Origin: Alphaproteobacteria bacterium
GTDB lineage: Bacteria > Pseudomonadota > Alphaproteobacteria > CACIAM-22H2
Length of the DNA stretch: 64,000 bases
Reading direction: 5' to 3'
Assembly (NCBI GenBank): GCA_017308135.1
Contig: JAFKFM010000016.1
Location: 1-64,000, forward strand
Each line of letters begins with the position of its first letter. The first letter of the stretch is position 1. The notes below the pieces were generated by a model. It was not told the DNA's origin. It worked only from the letters and a program-made list of their open reading frames with translations, and ran no database searches. A program made the translations under genes and the position numbers. Positions 16,490-24,564 of this stretch are shown here, in pieces.

Positions 16490-17350
16490 ATGCGCAGCAG
16501 CACCGTCAGCGCCTATTCCTATATCGCCCCGGCCTTCGCGCTGTTGGGCCTCGTGTTGTTCGCGCCGGTCTTCTACGGCGGCTGGTACAGCCTGCAGGAT
16601 ATCCGCTACGGCGCGCCGATGGGCTTCGCCGGTTTCAAGAATTTCGCGCGCCTGCTGGACGAGCCCGATATGGGCGCCACGCTGCTGCGCACGTTCATCC
16701 ATACCGGCTTCTCGGTCGTCATCACGATCGCGATCGCGCTGGGCCTCGCGGTGTGGATCGACCGCCTCGCCCCGCGCTTCGCCTTCCTGGTGCAGATCAT
16801 CGTGATCGTGCCGTGGATCATCTCGACCGTCGTGGCGGCCCTGCTGTTCCGCTGGGTCTTCCTCAACGATATCGGCCTCGCCGCTTGGGCCGCGCGCGCG
16901 CTCGGCTTCGGCAGTTTCCAGCCGCTGACCTCGCCCGCCGGCGCCATGTCGCTGCTGATCGCGATCTCGGTATGGAAGCGCATCGGCTATGCCGTCATCA
17001 TCCTGCTCGCGGGCCTCAAAGGCATTCCCGACGACTACACCGAAGCCGCGCGCATCGACGGCGCGAACGGCTGGCAGGTTTTCCGGCGCATCACGCTGCC
17101 GCTGCTGAAGACGCCGCTGCTGCTGGTCGCGATCGTGCTGACGCTCTCCAACATCAACACGGTCGAAACGCCACTGGTCACGACCGGCGGCGGCCCCGGC
17201 GACGCGACGCGCATTCTGGCGATCGACGTCTACGAACGCGCCTTCGTTAATTTCGACCTGGGCGGGGCGACCGCGATGGCGCTGCTGATGTTCGCCGGGA
17301 ATATCGTTCTGGTCGTCGCCTATGTCCGCTTCACCAAGTGGAAGGCCTGA
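16490..17350 (+). CDS. Sugar ABC transporter permease (MalF type)
   Basis: This 286-residue inner-membrane protein has six predicted helices. Its EAA loop, which contacts the ATPase, reads DDYTEAARIDGANGWQVFRR. Length and helix count fit the MalF/UgpA class without the extra N-terminal domain of MalF itself. It pairs with the next gene to form the membrane channel. No ATP-binding subunit is encoded in this operon, so the pair must borrow an ATPase from elsewhere. Confidence 0.88.
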   Translation: MRSSTVSAYSYIAPAFALLGLVLFAPVFYGGWYSLQDIRYGAPMGFAGFKNFARLLDEPDMGATLLRTFIHTGFSVVITIAIALGLAVWIDRLAPRFAFLVQIIVIVPWIISTVVAALLFRWVFLNDIGLAAWAARALGFGSFQPLTSPAGAMSLLIAISVWKRIGYAVIILLAGLKGIPDDYTEAARIDGANGWQVFRRITLPLLKTPLLLVAIVLTLSNINTVETPLVTTGGGPGDATRILAIDVYERAFVNFDLGGATAMALLMFAGNIVLVVAYVRFTKWKA

Positions 17351-17352
17351 CG

Positions 17353-18219
17353 ATGAGCGGTGCGTCGTCTTCCGCCCTCCTCCGCCCGAAACTCGGGCTC
17401 GGCGCCAGTCTGGCGCTGATCCTGCCCATCGCGGCGCTGGTCGTGATCAATCTGCTGCCCTTGTTCTGGGGCATGCTGACCTCGATCAAGCCCGAAAGCG
17501 TGATCTTCGCGATGCCGCCCCGCTTCGTCGGGTTCGAGCCGACGAACGCGCATTACGAGCGCGTGTTCGTTTCGGGCTTCGCGCAAAGCTTCCTGATCAG
17601 CTTGTTCTATTCGGGCGTGGCGGTCGTGATGGCGCTGGCTTGCGCGCTCCCCGCCGCCTATGCCTTCGACCGCTTCACCTTTCCCTTCCGGCAAAGCCTG
17701 TTCCTGCTGGTGGTCGCGTCGATCCCGCTATCGCTGGGCGCGGCCGCATTGCTGATTCCCAACTACGTTTATTTTGTCCATCTCGGCTTGGTGAACACCC
17801 CCTACGCGCTGCCGTTGATCTACGCCGCGCACCAATTGCCGATGGCGATCTGGGTCGTGAAGGGCACGATCGAAGGTATTCCACGCGAGTTGGACGAGGC
17901 CGCGATCATCGACGGTGCCACGCGCTTCGGCGTGCTGCGCCATGTCATGCTGCCCTTGTCGCGCCCGGCATTGGGTGCGGCGGGTACGCTTGCTTTCGTC
18001 GGATCGTGGAACGAATTCGTCGCCGGATCGGTGATGATCGATGCACCCTGGCTCAGGCCCATCCAGCCGCTGATCTACAGCTTCATCGGCTTCTTCGGCC
18101 GCGAATGGGGGCCGCTGACCGCCGCCGCCACGCTCGCCATCGTGCCCATTTTGATCGTGTTCGCCCTGCTCGGCCGGTTGATCGTCTCCGGCCTGACCAA
18201 GGGTTCGGTAAAAGGCTGA
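17353..18219 (+). CDS. Sugar ABC transporter permease (MalG type)
   Basis: This 288-residue protein has six hydrophobic helices and the EAA loop RELDEAAIIDGATRFGVLRH, characteristic of MalG/UgpE-type permeases. It begins two bases after the preceding permease stop. The ATG at 17353 was preferred over an in-frame GTG at 17338 inside the upstream gene. It completes the translocation channel of the importer, with an intact ATPase-contact loop, so the absence of an adjacent ATPase gene is not explained by decay of the permeases. Confidence 0.88.
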   Translation: MSGASSSALLRPKLGLGASLALILPIAALVVINLLPLFWGMLTSIKPESVIFAMPPRFVGFEPTNAHYERVFVSGFAQSFLISLFYSGVAVVMALACALPAAYAFDRFTFPFRQSLFLLVVASIPLSLGAAALLIPNYVYFVHLGLVNTPYALPLIYAAHQLPMAIWVVKGTIEGIPRELDEAAIIDGATRFGVLRHVMLPLSRPALGAAGTLAFVGSWNEFVAGSVMIDAPWLRPIQPLIYSFIGFFGREWGPLTAAATLAIVPILIVFALLGRLIVSGLTKGSVKG

Positions 18220-18220
18220 C

Positions 18221-18649
18221 ATGAACATCGTGAAGAATATCGGCGTGAACCTCGCGCAAATCGTCATCGACGCGGCGGCCGCCAAGGCGCGCGAAATCGG
18301 CGTGCCGCAGAACATCGCCGTGGTCGACGCGGCGGGCCATCTCGTCGCCTTCCATCGCATGGACGGGGCGAAGTTCATCGCCATCGATATCGCGATCAAC
18401 AAGGCCTTCACCGCCGCCGGATCGCGCAAGCCCACCTCGGCCTTGGCCGCCGCCGCACAGCCCGGTGTGGCCGGCTTCGGCGTCAACACCCAGCTTCAAG
18501 GCCGCTTCACCATTCTGGCGGGCGGCTTGCCGTTGACGCTACCGGGCACCGAGGATGTGGTCGGCGCGATCGGCGTGAGCTCCGGCTCGACCGCACAAGA
18601 CGCGGAAGTCGCCGAGGCGGGGTTACAGGCCTTCCTGGCGAAAGCATGA
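18221..18649 (+). CDS. GlcG/HbpS-like (DUF336) protein
   Basis: This 142-residue protein belongs to the GlcG/HbpS family, with VVDAAGHLVAFHRMDGA, the IAINKAFTAA segment, and the glycine-rich GAIGVSSGSTAQDAEVAEAG ending. Family members form octamers. Some bind haem or cobalamin, and others sit in glycolate or diol catabolic operons with unknown roles. Here it lies between sugar permeases and a flavin oxidoreductase, starting one base after the permease stop. Its stop overlaps the next start in an ATGA junction. A metabolic accessory role is likely but not defined. Confidence 0.82.
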   Translation: MNIVKNIGVNLAQIVIDAAAAKAREIGVPQNIAVVDAAGHLVAFHRMDGAKFIAIDIAINKAFTAAGSRKPTSALAAAAQPGVAGFGVNTQLQGRFTILAGGLPLTLPGTEDVVGAIGVSSGSTAQDAEVAEAGLQAFLAKA

Positions 18650-20346
18650 GCATCGATTTCGCGATCGTCGGGGGCGGGTCGGCCGGTAGCGTGCTGGCGA
18701 GCCGCCTGTCCGAAGATCCCGCCACGCAGGTGATGCTGATCGAAGCCGGGCGCGATCTGCCGCCGGGGCGCGAAACGCCCGCGATCCTCGACATGTATCC
18801 GGGTCTCGCGGCGTTCGATCCCGGCAATCATTGGAAAGATCTGCCCGCGCGGTTGGGGCCGATCAGCCACAACGATCCCGGCAGCTGGCCGCAAACGCGG
18901 CTTTACGAACAAGCGCGCTTGATGGGCGGCGGGTCGAGCATCAACGGCCAGATCGCCAATCGCGGCACGCCCGACGATTACGACGAATGGGTCCGCATGG
19001 GCGCCGCCGGTTGGGGCTGGGAAGGTGTTCTGCCCTATTTCCGCAAGCTCGAACGCGATCTCGATTTCGACGGGCCGTTGCACGGGCAAAGCGGGCCGAT
19101 CCCGATCCATCGCATCCCGCGCGACAAATGGCCGTTGCTGTCGATCGCGACGGAGGAAGCCTTCCGCGCACTGGGCTTCGCCGGGCTCGCCGACCAGAAC
19201 GGCGAATATGGCGACGGCGTCTTCCCGATGACGCTGTCGAACGACGGCGTACATCGCGTTTCGACCGCACGCGGCTATCTCACCACCGACGTGCGCAAGC
19301 GTCCGAACTTGATGATCGTCTCGGATACCGAAGTCGCGGGATTCGTATGGAACGGCAAGGCCGTCACCGGCCTCAAACTTCGCCAGGGCGATACGACGCG
19401 CGAGATCGCGGTGCGCGAGACGATCGTCTCGGCCGGCGCGCTGCAATCGCCCGGCTTGCTGCTGCGCGAAGGCATCGGCGACGCGCTCGCCCTGCAGCGC
19501 ATGGGCCTGACCCCGCGCGCGGACCTACCCGGCGTCGGCCGGAACTTGCAGGAGCATCCCGGCATTTCCGTGTCCGCATTGCTGCGGCCCGAAGCGCGGC
19601 TCAAAGGCACGACGCGCCGGCATATTCATCTGGGCTTGCGCTATTCGTCGGGTATCGGCGCCGATCCGAACGACATGTTCCTGATGGCTGCCGCCAAATC
19701 CGCCTGGCATCCGCTGGGCGAGCGTATCGCGACCTTCATCGCCTGGATCAACAAGCCCGCGTCGCGCGGCAGCGTCGTTCTGGAACGCCAGGGCGAACGC
19801 TTGAAGCCGGTCGCCAATTTCCAGTTCCTCGCCGAAGCCTCTGACCGCGCGCGCTTGAAGGATGCGGTGCGCTTGATGGCGCGGCTGGTCGAGACCGATC
19901 CGCTCGCACGGCATTTGATCGCGCCCGCCCCGTCGAGTTACGGCGGCTGGGCGAAGAAGCTTGGCCTTAAAACCTTCCGCAATTACGCGCTGACCGCGAC
20001 GGCGGGGCTGATGCTTGACGCGATCCCGGCCTTGCGCAAAACCTTCGCGCGCGAGTTCGTCGGCGGCGGCAAGTTGATCGACGAATTGATCGCCGACGAT
20101 GCGGCGCTGGAAGCGCATCTCGTGGCCAAGAGCTTCGGCCAATGGCATCCCTGCGGCACGTGCAAGATGGGCACGGCGAACGACCGCGACGCGGTGATCT
20201 CCCCCGTCGACGCGCGCGTGCATGGCGTCGGCGGTTTGCGCGTGGTCGATGCGTCGGTCATGCCCAGCGTGCCGCGCGCCAATCTCAACATTCCGACGAT
20301 CATGGTCGCGGAGAAAATGGCCGATTCGATCAAGCGTTCGCGCTAA
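18646..20346 (+). CDS. GMC family FAD-dependent oxidoreductase
   Basis: This 566-residue flavoprotein has the N-terminal FAD-binding motif GGGSAGSVLASRLSED near residue 8, GGGSSINGQIANRGTPDDY (first GMC signature) near 100, GALQSPGLLLREGIG (second signature) near 264, and the C-terminal catalytic HPCGTCKMG and VPRANLNIPTIMVAEKMAD. It probably oxidises an alcohol group of the sugar-like substrate imported by the operon and passes electrons to a quinone or carrier. It has no export signal, so it should be cytoplasmic. It is the last gene of the operon and its stop interlocks with the convergent nuclease-like gene. Confidence 0.9.
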   Translation: MSIDFAIVGGGSAGSVLASRLSEDPATQVMLIEAGRDLPPGRETPAILDMYPGLAAFDPGNHWKDLPARLGPISHNDPGSWPQTRLYEQARLMGGGSSINGQIANRGTPDDYDEWVRMGAAGWGWEGVLPYFRKLERDLDFDGPLHGQSGPIPIHRIPRDKWPLLSIATEEAFRALGFAGLADQNGEYGDGVFPMTLSNDGVHRVSTARGYLTTDVRKRPNLMIVSDTEVAGFVWNGKAVTGLKLRQGDTTREIAVRETIVSAGALQSPGLLLREGIGDALALQRMGLTPRADLPGVGRNLQEHPGISVSALLRPEARLKGTTRRHIHLGLRYSSGIGADPNDMFLMAAAKSAWHPLGERIATFIAWINKPASRGSVVLERQGERLKPVANFQFLAEASDRARLKDAVRLMARLVETDPLARHLIAPAPSSYGGWAKKLGLKTFRNYALTATAGLMLDAIPALRKTFAREFVGGGKLIDELIADDAALEAHLVAKSFGQWHPCGTCKMGTANDRDAVISPVDARVHGVGGLRVVDASVMPSVPRANLNIPTIMVAEKMADSIKRSR

Positions 20347-20873
20347 TCCTCGACGCATTCCGGCGGCAGATCGAATCCGCCCGCCACGTTGACCACCGCC
20401 TGGCGTTCCAACGCCGCATAATTGCCCCGCGATTGGCGCGGGCAATCGCGCGCGAAACCGCCCGCGACCAGCAAGGCCGCCACATCCTTGCCGTTCACCC
20501 GGCAGCGCGCCAGCGGCAAGCGTTCCGCCATCTGGCCCGTGGTGATGCAAGTGACCGGATTGCCCGCGATCAATTGGCGCAAATGCTGCGCGGCGGTGTA
20601 ACCGCCATACTCGTTCGGCCGGGGCGCGGCGATGCCCCACAGGCGATAGCGCTGGCCCGCGATGCTCACCACGTCGCCGCGCTCCGCCTCGATCGGCATC
20701 GCCGATTCCGGACGCGCGATGCCGCCGTCGCGGGGAATGGCGCCGCTTTCGATCTGATCCGACCGATCCTGCAAGCGGCGCTGAAGCTCGTGATTGAGGT
20801 CGATCGGGAAATTCGTCTGCGCCGCCGCGGCGGCGGGCAGAAGCAGCAAGATGAGGACGAACGCGCGCATCAT
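20343..20873 (-). CDS. Exported nuclease-like protein with degenerate SNase active site
   Basis: This 176-residue protein has a signal peptide (cleavage probably after AAAAAQ near residue 19) and a staphylococcal-nuclease-like domain. YRLWGIAAP lines up with the RLxGIDAPE core of SNase proteins, and GGFARDCPRQSRGNY with the C-terminal conserved block. The arginine R77 is kept, but the expected acidic residues are A82 and R85, so the calcium-binding Asp and catalytic Glu are missing. It is probably not an active nuclease and may bind something instead. It overlaps the PAP2 gene by four bases at the end of the exopolysaccharide operon. Confidence 0.7.
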   Translation of the reverse strand: MMRAFVLILLLLPAAAAAQTNFPIDLNHELQRRLQDRSDQIESGAIPRDGGIARPESAMPIEAERGDVVSIAGQRYRLWGIAAPRPNEYGGYTAAQHLRQLIAGNPVTCITTGQMAERLPLARCRVNGKDVAALLVAGGFARDCPRQSRGNYAALERQAVVNVAGGFDLPPECVED

Positions 20874-21400
20874 TCGACCAGCATCCGCCAGCTATGGCCG
20901 AGCCTTGTATAGCTCGCGAAGCCGACCGGGACGGCGAGAACAATCGCCATCAGCATCCATTTGCGCGAAGACGCATCGACCGGCCGCGACATCCGCCAGC
21001 AGCCGAGCAACGCCAGGGAAATCGCGCCGATCGCGAAACCGCCGATCACATCCGCCCAGCTATGCGACGTCGTCTCGACCCGCGACCAGCCCGACAGCAG
21101 CGCGATCGGAACGATGAACGGCAGGTTGCGCCACATGCCGCCGCGCCCGCCCATCAAGATCGAGATCATGCCGCCATAGAAGGCGACCGCGACGCAGACA
21201 TGGCCGCTGGGAAAATGCGGAAACTCGGCGCTGCCGCGCAGCAGCGTTTTGAGAAGGCCGGTCGTCGCGGCGGCGAGCACGAAAGCGATCGCCCAGCGCA
21301 AGGCGGGTTCGGCGGCCCCGCGCGCCATCAGCATCAGCACGCCGGCCGCCAGCAGCGGCGCCACGAAGCCGACATCTGCGAGCGTGTTCAGCAGCTCCAT
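20870..21400 (-). CDS. PAP2 family phosphatase (membrane)
   Basis: This 176-residue membrane protein has several helices and the three PAP2 phosphatase motifs: KTLLRG (a shortened first motif), FPSGHVCVA (second, with the catalytic-site histidine), and SRVETTSHSWADVIGG (third, SR…H…D). Such enzymes remove phosphate from lipid pyrophosphates, including undecaprenyl pyrophosphate. In this locus it could recycle the lipid carrier released after polysaccharide polymerisation (inference). The ATG at 21400 follows the upstream stop by five bases. A TTG at 21409 that overlaps the stop is an alternative. Confidence 0.85.
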   Translation of the reverse strand: MELLNTLADVGFVAPLLAAGVLMLMARGAAEPALRWAIAFVLAAATTGLLKTLLRGSAEFPHFPSGHVCVAVAFYGGMISILMGGRGGMWRNLPFIVPIALLSGWSRVETTSHSWADVIGGFAIGAISLALLGCWRMSRPVDASSRKWMLMAIVLAVPVGFASYTRLGHSWRMLVE

Positions 21401-21405
21401 GACGC

Positions 21406-22104
21406 TCAAAGAAAGCGATAGAGAAGATCGGAGATGTGAATCTTGCGCTTGTTGATGACCACGCCCAGCGAGGTTCCGCCATTCGCGTAGACCTGGTGCA
21501 CCAGTTCGTGGATCACCGGCACGCGGGTCTTTTCGGATTCCGCGACGACGACCGTCCCGCTCATGAAGCGCGACAGCACCAGCGAAAACGCCACGTCGCG
21601 CGCCGGTCCGCTATCGACGATGATCCATTGGAAGCGTCGGCGCAGCAGCGCCACGATTTCGCTGAGCGCGCTGATCGACAGCGTGCGACCCGTATAACCT
21701 TTGCGATCGACGACCGGCGGCGTCAGCGACATCAGCGATAGATTGCTCCGGCGCATGCGGTGCATCGCGGATTCGAGACTCGCCTTGCCTTGCTGCACTT
21801 CCTGCAGGCTTGCGCCGACATCGATACCCACGCGCTGGAATTGCGACATCTTCAGCGGATCGGCATCGATCAACGCCACGGGCGCGTCGACATTCAGCGC
21901 CGTGAACTCCGCCAGACCGCCGGCGATGGTCGACACGCCGCAACCTGGATGCGGGCCCAGCACCTGCACCGCGAAAGACGGATCGTCCTTGCGCAGCATC
22001 GCCAGCTTGTTGAACAACGTGAACAGCGGCTGACCGGCGCCCGCATCCTCGGGCAGCCAATCGGCCTGCGGGGCCGCCGCCGCTTTGTGATTTCCGAACA
22101 GCAT
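21406..22104 (-). CDS. BY-kinase-like P-loop ATPase with lost Walker A lysine
   Basis: This 232-residue protein resembles the cytoplasmic kinase half of bacterial polysaccharide co-polymerases (CpsD/Wzc type). The Walker A position reads GPHPGCGVST (residues 50-59), with valine V57 instead of the lysine that binds ATP phosphates. Walker A' (VALIDAD, D80 and D82) and Walker B (WIIVDSG, D164) are retained. The C-terminus has one tyrosine (LLYRFL) rather than the usual tyrosine cluster. It is likely a pseudokinase or scaffold controlling chain length or export. The ATG at 22104 has GAAGGA upstream and follows the glycosyltransferase stop by four bases. An earlier in-frame ATG at 22155 would overlap that gene. 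Confidence 0.8.
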   Translation of the reverse strand: MLFGNHKAAAAPQADWLPEDAGAGQPLFTLFNKLAMLRKDDPSFAVQVLGPHPGCGVSTIAGGLAEFTALNVDAPVALIDADPLKMSQFQRVGIDVGASLQEVQQGKASLESAMHRMRRSNLSLMSLTPPVVDRKGYTGRTLSISALSEIVALLRRRFQWIIVDSGPARDVAFSLVLSRFMSGTVVVAESEKTRVPVIHELVHQVYANGGTSLGVVINKRKIHISDLLYRFL

Positions 22105-22108
22105 CGAA

Positions 22109-23245
22109 TCAGTCCTTCGTCCGGGCGCCAGCATAAACCGCCAGCGTTTGCGCAACCATGCGGGCGACGCCGCCTCCGCGAATCCGCGAAATCGCGTTAT
22201 TCGCCAGCGAGTCGCGCAGCGCCTTGTTTCCGACGATCTCGATCAAAGCGGCGGCGAAAGCGTCGATATCCCCGACTCGGGGCACGATGATGCCGTTCTC
22301 GCGATCGCCGATCAGGTCGCGCGTTCCGCTCACTTCGGTCGCGACGACGGGCAGGCCGATGCCCGCCGCCTCCAGCATCGTGTAGCTGAAGCCTTCGTAA
22401 CGGCTGGGCAACGCCAGCAGATCGAAGCCCGCGTAGTAGCTCAAGGATTCACGCGCACCCAACCAGCTGATGGCGCCATCGCAGCCAAGATCCACGGCCT
22501 GGTGTTTCGCTTGGTCGCGCCATTCGCCATCGCCGATGACGATCAACCGCGTGTCGGGATACTTCGCCAGCGTTCGGGCGAAAGCGGCGACCATCACGTC
22601 GATCGCCTTGTGCCGGCTGAGCCGCCCCACGAAACCGATCGCCACGTGATTTTCCGCCAGTCCCAATTCGGCGCGCACCGCTTCGCGCGCGCGCGTGCGC
22701 TTGGGTGGTTCGGCGCCATTGGGCACGACGCGGATTTTTCGGCGCGGAATACCCAGCGATTCGAGATGCGTGCCCTCGCCCGTCGACACCGCGATCAGAA
22801 TATCGGTCAGGCACGACAACACCCATTCGCCCGAATGATAGAAGATGCGCTTTGGCAGCGGCAAATCGGGATCGAGGGTGGAGATGGCGTGCGGCGTATA
22901 GACGATCTGCGCGCCGGACCCGATCCCGGCCAACCGCGCGATCATGCCGCCCTTCGACGAATGGCCGTGGATCACATCGAACGGTCCCTTGGCGGCGATG
23001 TAGCGGCGCGCCGCCAATACCGGTGCCAAATCCCACGGACCGGGGGCACGGCGCATCGGGACCGGCGTGAATTCGACACCGGCGGCGGAAAGCCGTTCGC
23101 GCCCGGCACGGAAAATCCCGTCTTCGCGCTTTGGCGAATAAATCACGCTCACGCGATGCCCGGCGGCGATCGCCCCATCGACGAGATCGAGCACATTGCG
23201 CGCCACACCGGTCGCGGCGGATTCGACGATATAGAGAATCTTCAT
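22109..23245 (-). CDS. Glycosyltransferase family 4 protein
   Basis: This 378-residue GT-B glycosyltransferase has an N-terminal acceptor domain starting MKILYIVESAATGVARNVLDL and a C-terminal nucleotide-sugar domain with GFVGRLSRHKAIDVMVAAF and the E-x7-E-type segment SRYEGFSYTMLEAAGIGLPVVAT. It transfers a sugar from a nucleotide donor to the growing lipid-linked repeat unit on the cytoplasmic face. The donor sugar cannot be inferred. It overlaps the polymerase gene by four bases. Confidence 0.88.
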   Translation of the reverse strand: MKILYIVESAATGVARNVLDLVDGAIAAGHRVSVIYSPKREDGIFRAGRERLSAAGVEFTPVPMRRAPGPWDLAPVLAARRYIAAKGPFDVIHGHSSKGGMIARLAGIGSGAQIVYTPHAISTLDPDLPLPKRIFYHSGEWVLSCLTDILIAVSTGEGTHLESLGIPRRKIRVVPNGAEPPKRTRAREAVRAELGLAENHVAIGFVGRLSRHKAIDVMVAAFARTLAKYPDTRLIVIGDGEWRDQAKHQAVDLGCDGAISWLGARESLSYYAGFDLLALPSRYEGFSYTMLEAAGIGLPVVATEVSGTRDLIGDRENGIIVPRVGDIDAFAAALIEIVGNKALRDSLANNAISRIRGGGVARMVAQTLAVYAGARTKD

Positions 23246-24564
23246 CGGCGCGGCGCCCCCACCCGGATCAGCAGCCGCCCGAGAAACAGCAGCGCCAACA
23301 ACACATAGACGCCGAAAAACGCCGGCGTGAACACGAGACTATCGACGATTTGCAGCACCAAGAATCCCGTCCACACGACATATTGCGGAATATAGGAATG
23401 CGAATCCGCGGGTGCGTCGAGCGTATCGGCGATCCAGTGCATGATCCGCCCGACCAGAATGCCGTAGACGAAACCGCCGATGCACAGACCCGGCAGGCCG
23501 AAATTCACGTACATCTCGCCGAAAATCGGCGGGCGCAGGCCGCTATGGAACGCGGGATCGAGGCCGGCGAGCATCGGCGTCACGCGGCCGAAGCCGAATT
23601 GCTCGCGAAAGGGGAACATATAAGTCGGGATGAAGCTCAGATACCCGGCGATATAGGTTTTTCCCCAATAGAAATCGACGCTGTCGAGCCCCGACAGTAT
23701 CCACGCGAAATCGCGCAGGTCGGAGAGATTGTTGCCGTAGAGCAAGGCGCGGATCATGTCGAGTTGATCGCGGCCCGACATCGTATCGCCGCGCAACGTG
23801 GCGATCGACAAGGCGGCACTCGCCAGTACGACGGCGCCCAGCAGCAGCATCGGCAAATTGCCGAAGCGGCGCGGCATGCACATCATCACCGCGATCTGCA
23901 TCAGCGTCAGCACCGCGACCGTGCGGTTGCCGCCGACCACGCCCAGCACGGCGATCGCCACGCCCAGTGCGATGAAGCCGCGGCTTTTGCGCGTATCGCC
24001 GTAAAGTACGACCGCCACCGCGACGAAGGGCAAGATCTGACTCCACAGATTGTAGATCGGACGTAGCTCGTTGCGCTCGAACACCAGCGAGCGCGCGACA
24101 AGCGGCTGGAAGCCTAAGGCAAACATCAGCAGCGTCAATCCGACCACGATGCCCACACCCAGCACCACGCCGCCGCCGCTGTTCCAGCCATTGGCGACGA
24201 TCCCATAGACAATGCGGCAACCGAGCGGCGCGCCGCGCATCGTGACCCGCGCGACCAGAATGCCGATCACCATGCACACGAAACCCGTCAGCGTCAGATA
24301 GAACGCGGTGTCGATATGCGCGAGGATCGCCTCGAAATGCCGGCTGGTCGCGACGATGTTATGCGCCGACCACGCGAAGGGGTACATCACGACGATTTTC
24401 AGGAAGAAATTGAAGCCGAAGAAATAGCTGGCGAAGGACAAAGCCCCCCAGCGGCGATAGTCCCGCAGATAGAATAGCGCGAAGGCCAGCGTGCAGATCG
24501 CCAGGATCAGCCAATTCTCCGGCGGGATGCGACCCAGCACCAGCCAGGGATCGATACGGATCAT
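23242..24564 (-). CDS. Wzy-like O-antigen/exopolysaccharide polymerase
   Basis: This 440-residue protein has about ten to twelve hydrophobic helices and a large periplasmic loop in its second half (from SIATLRGDTMSGRD to about LDPAFHSGLRPP). This topology, its size, and the position between flippase and glycosyltransferase genes identify a Wzy-type repeat-unit polymerase. Sequence conservation in the family is low, so the call rests on topology and context. The ATG at 24564 overlaps the flippase stop by four bases. The reading frame is open much further upstream but that part overlaps the flippase gene. Confidence 0.75.
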   Translation of the reverse strand: MIRIDPWLVLGRIPPENWLILAICTLAFALFYLRDYRRWGALSFASYFFGFNFFLKIVVMYPFAWSAHNIVATSRHFEAILAHIDTAFYLTLTGFVCMVIGILVARVTMRGAPLGCRIVYGIVANGWNSGGGVVLGVGIVVGLTLLMFALGFQPLVARSLVFERNELRPIYNLWSQILPFVAVAVVLYGDTRKSRGFIALGVAIAVLGVVGGNRTVAVLTLMQIAVMMCMPRRFGNLPMLLLGAVVLASAALSIATLRGDTMSGRDQLDMIRALLYGNNLSDLRDFAWILSGLDSVDFYWGKTYIAGYLSFIPTYMFPFREQFGFGRVTPMLAGLDPAFHSGLRPPIFGEMYVNFGLPGLCIGGFVYGILVGRIMHWIADTLDAPADSHSYIPQYVVWTGFLVLQIVDSLVFTPAFFGVYVLLALLFLGRLLIRVGAPRR

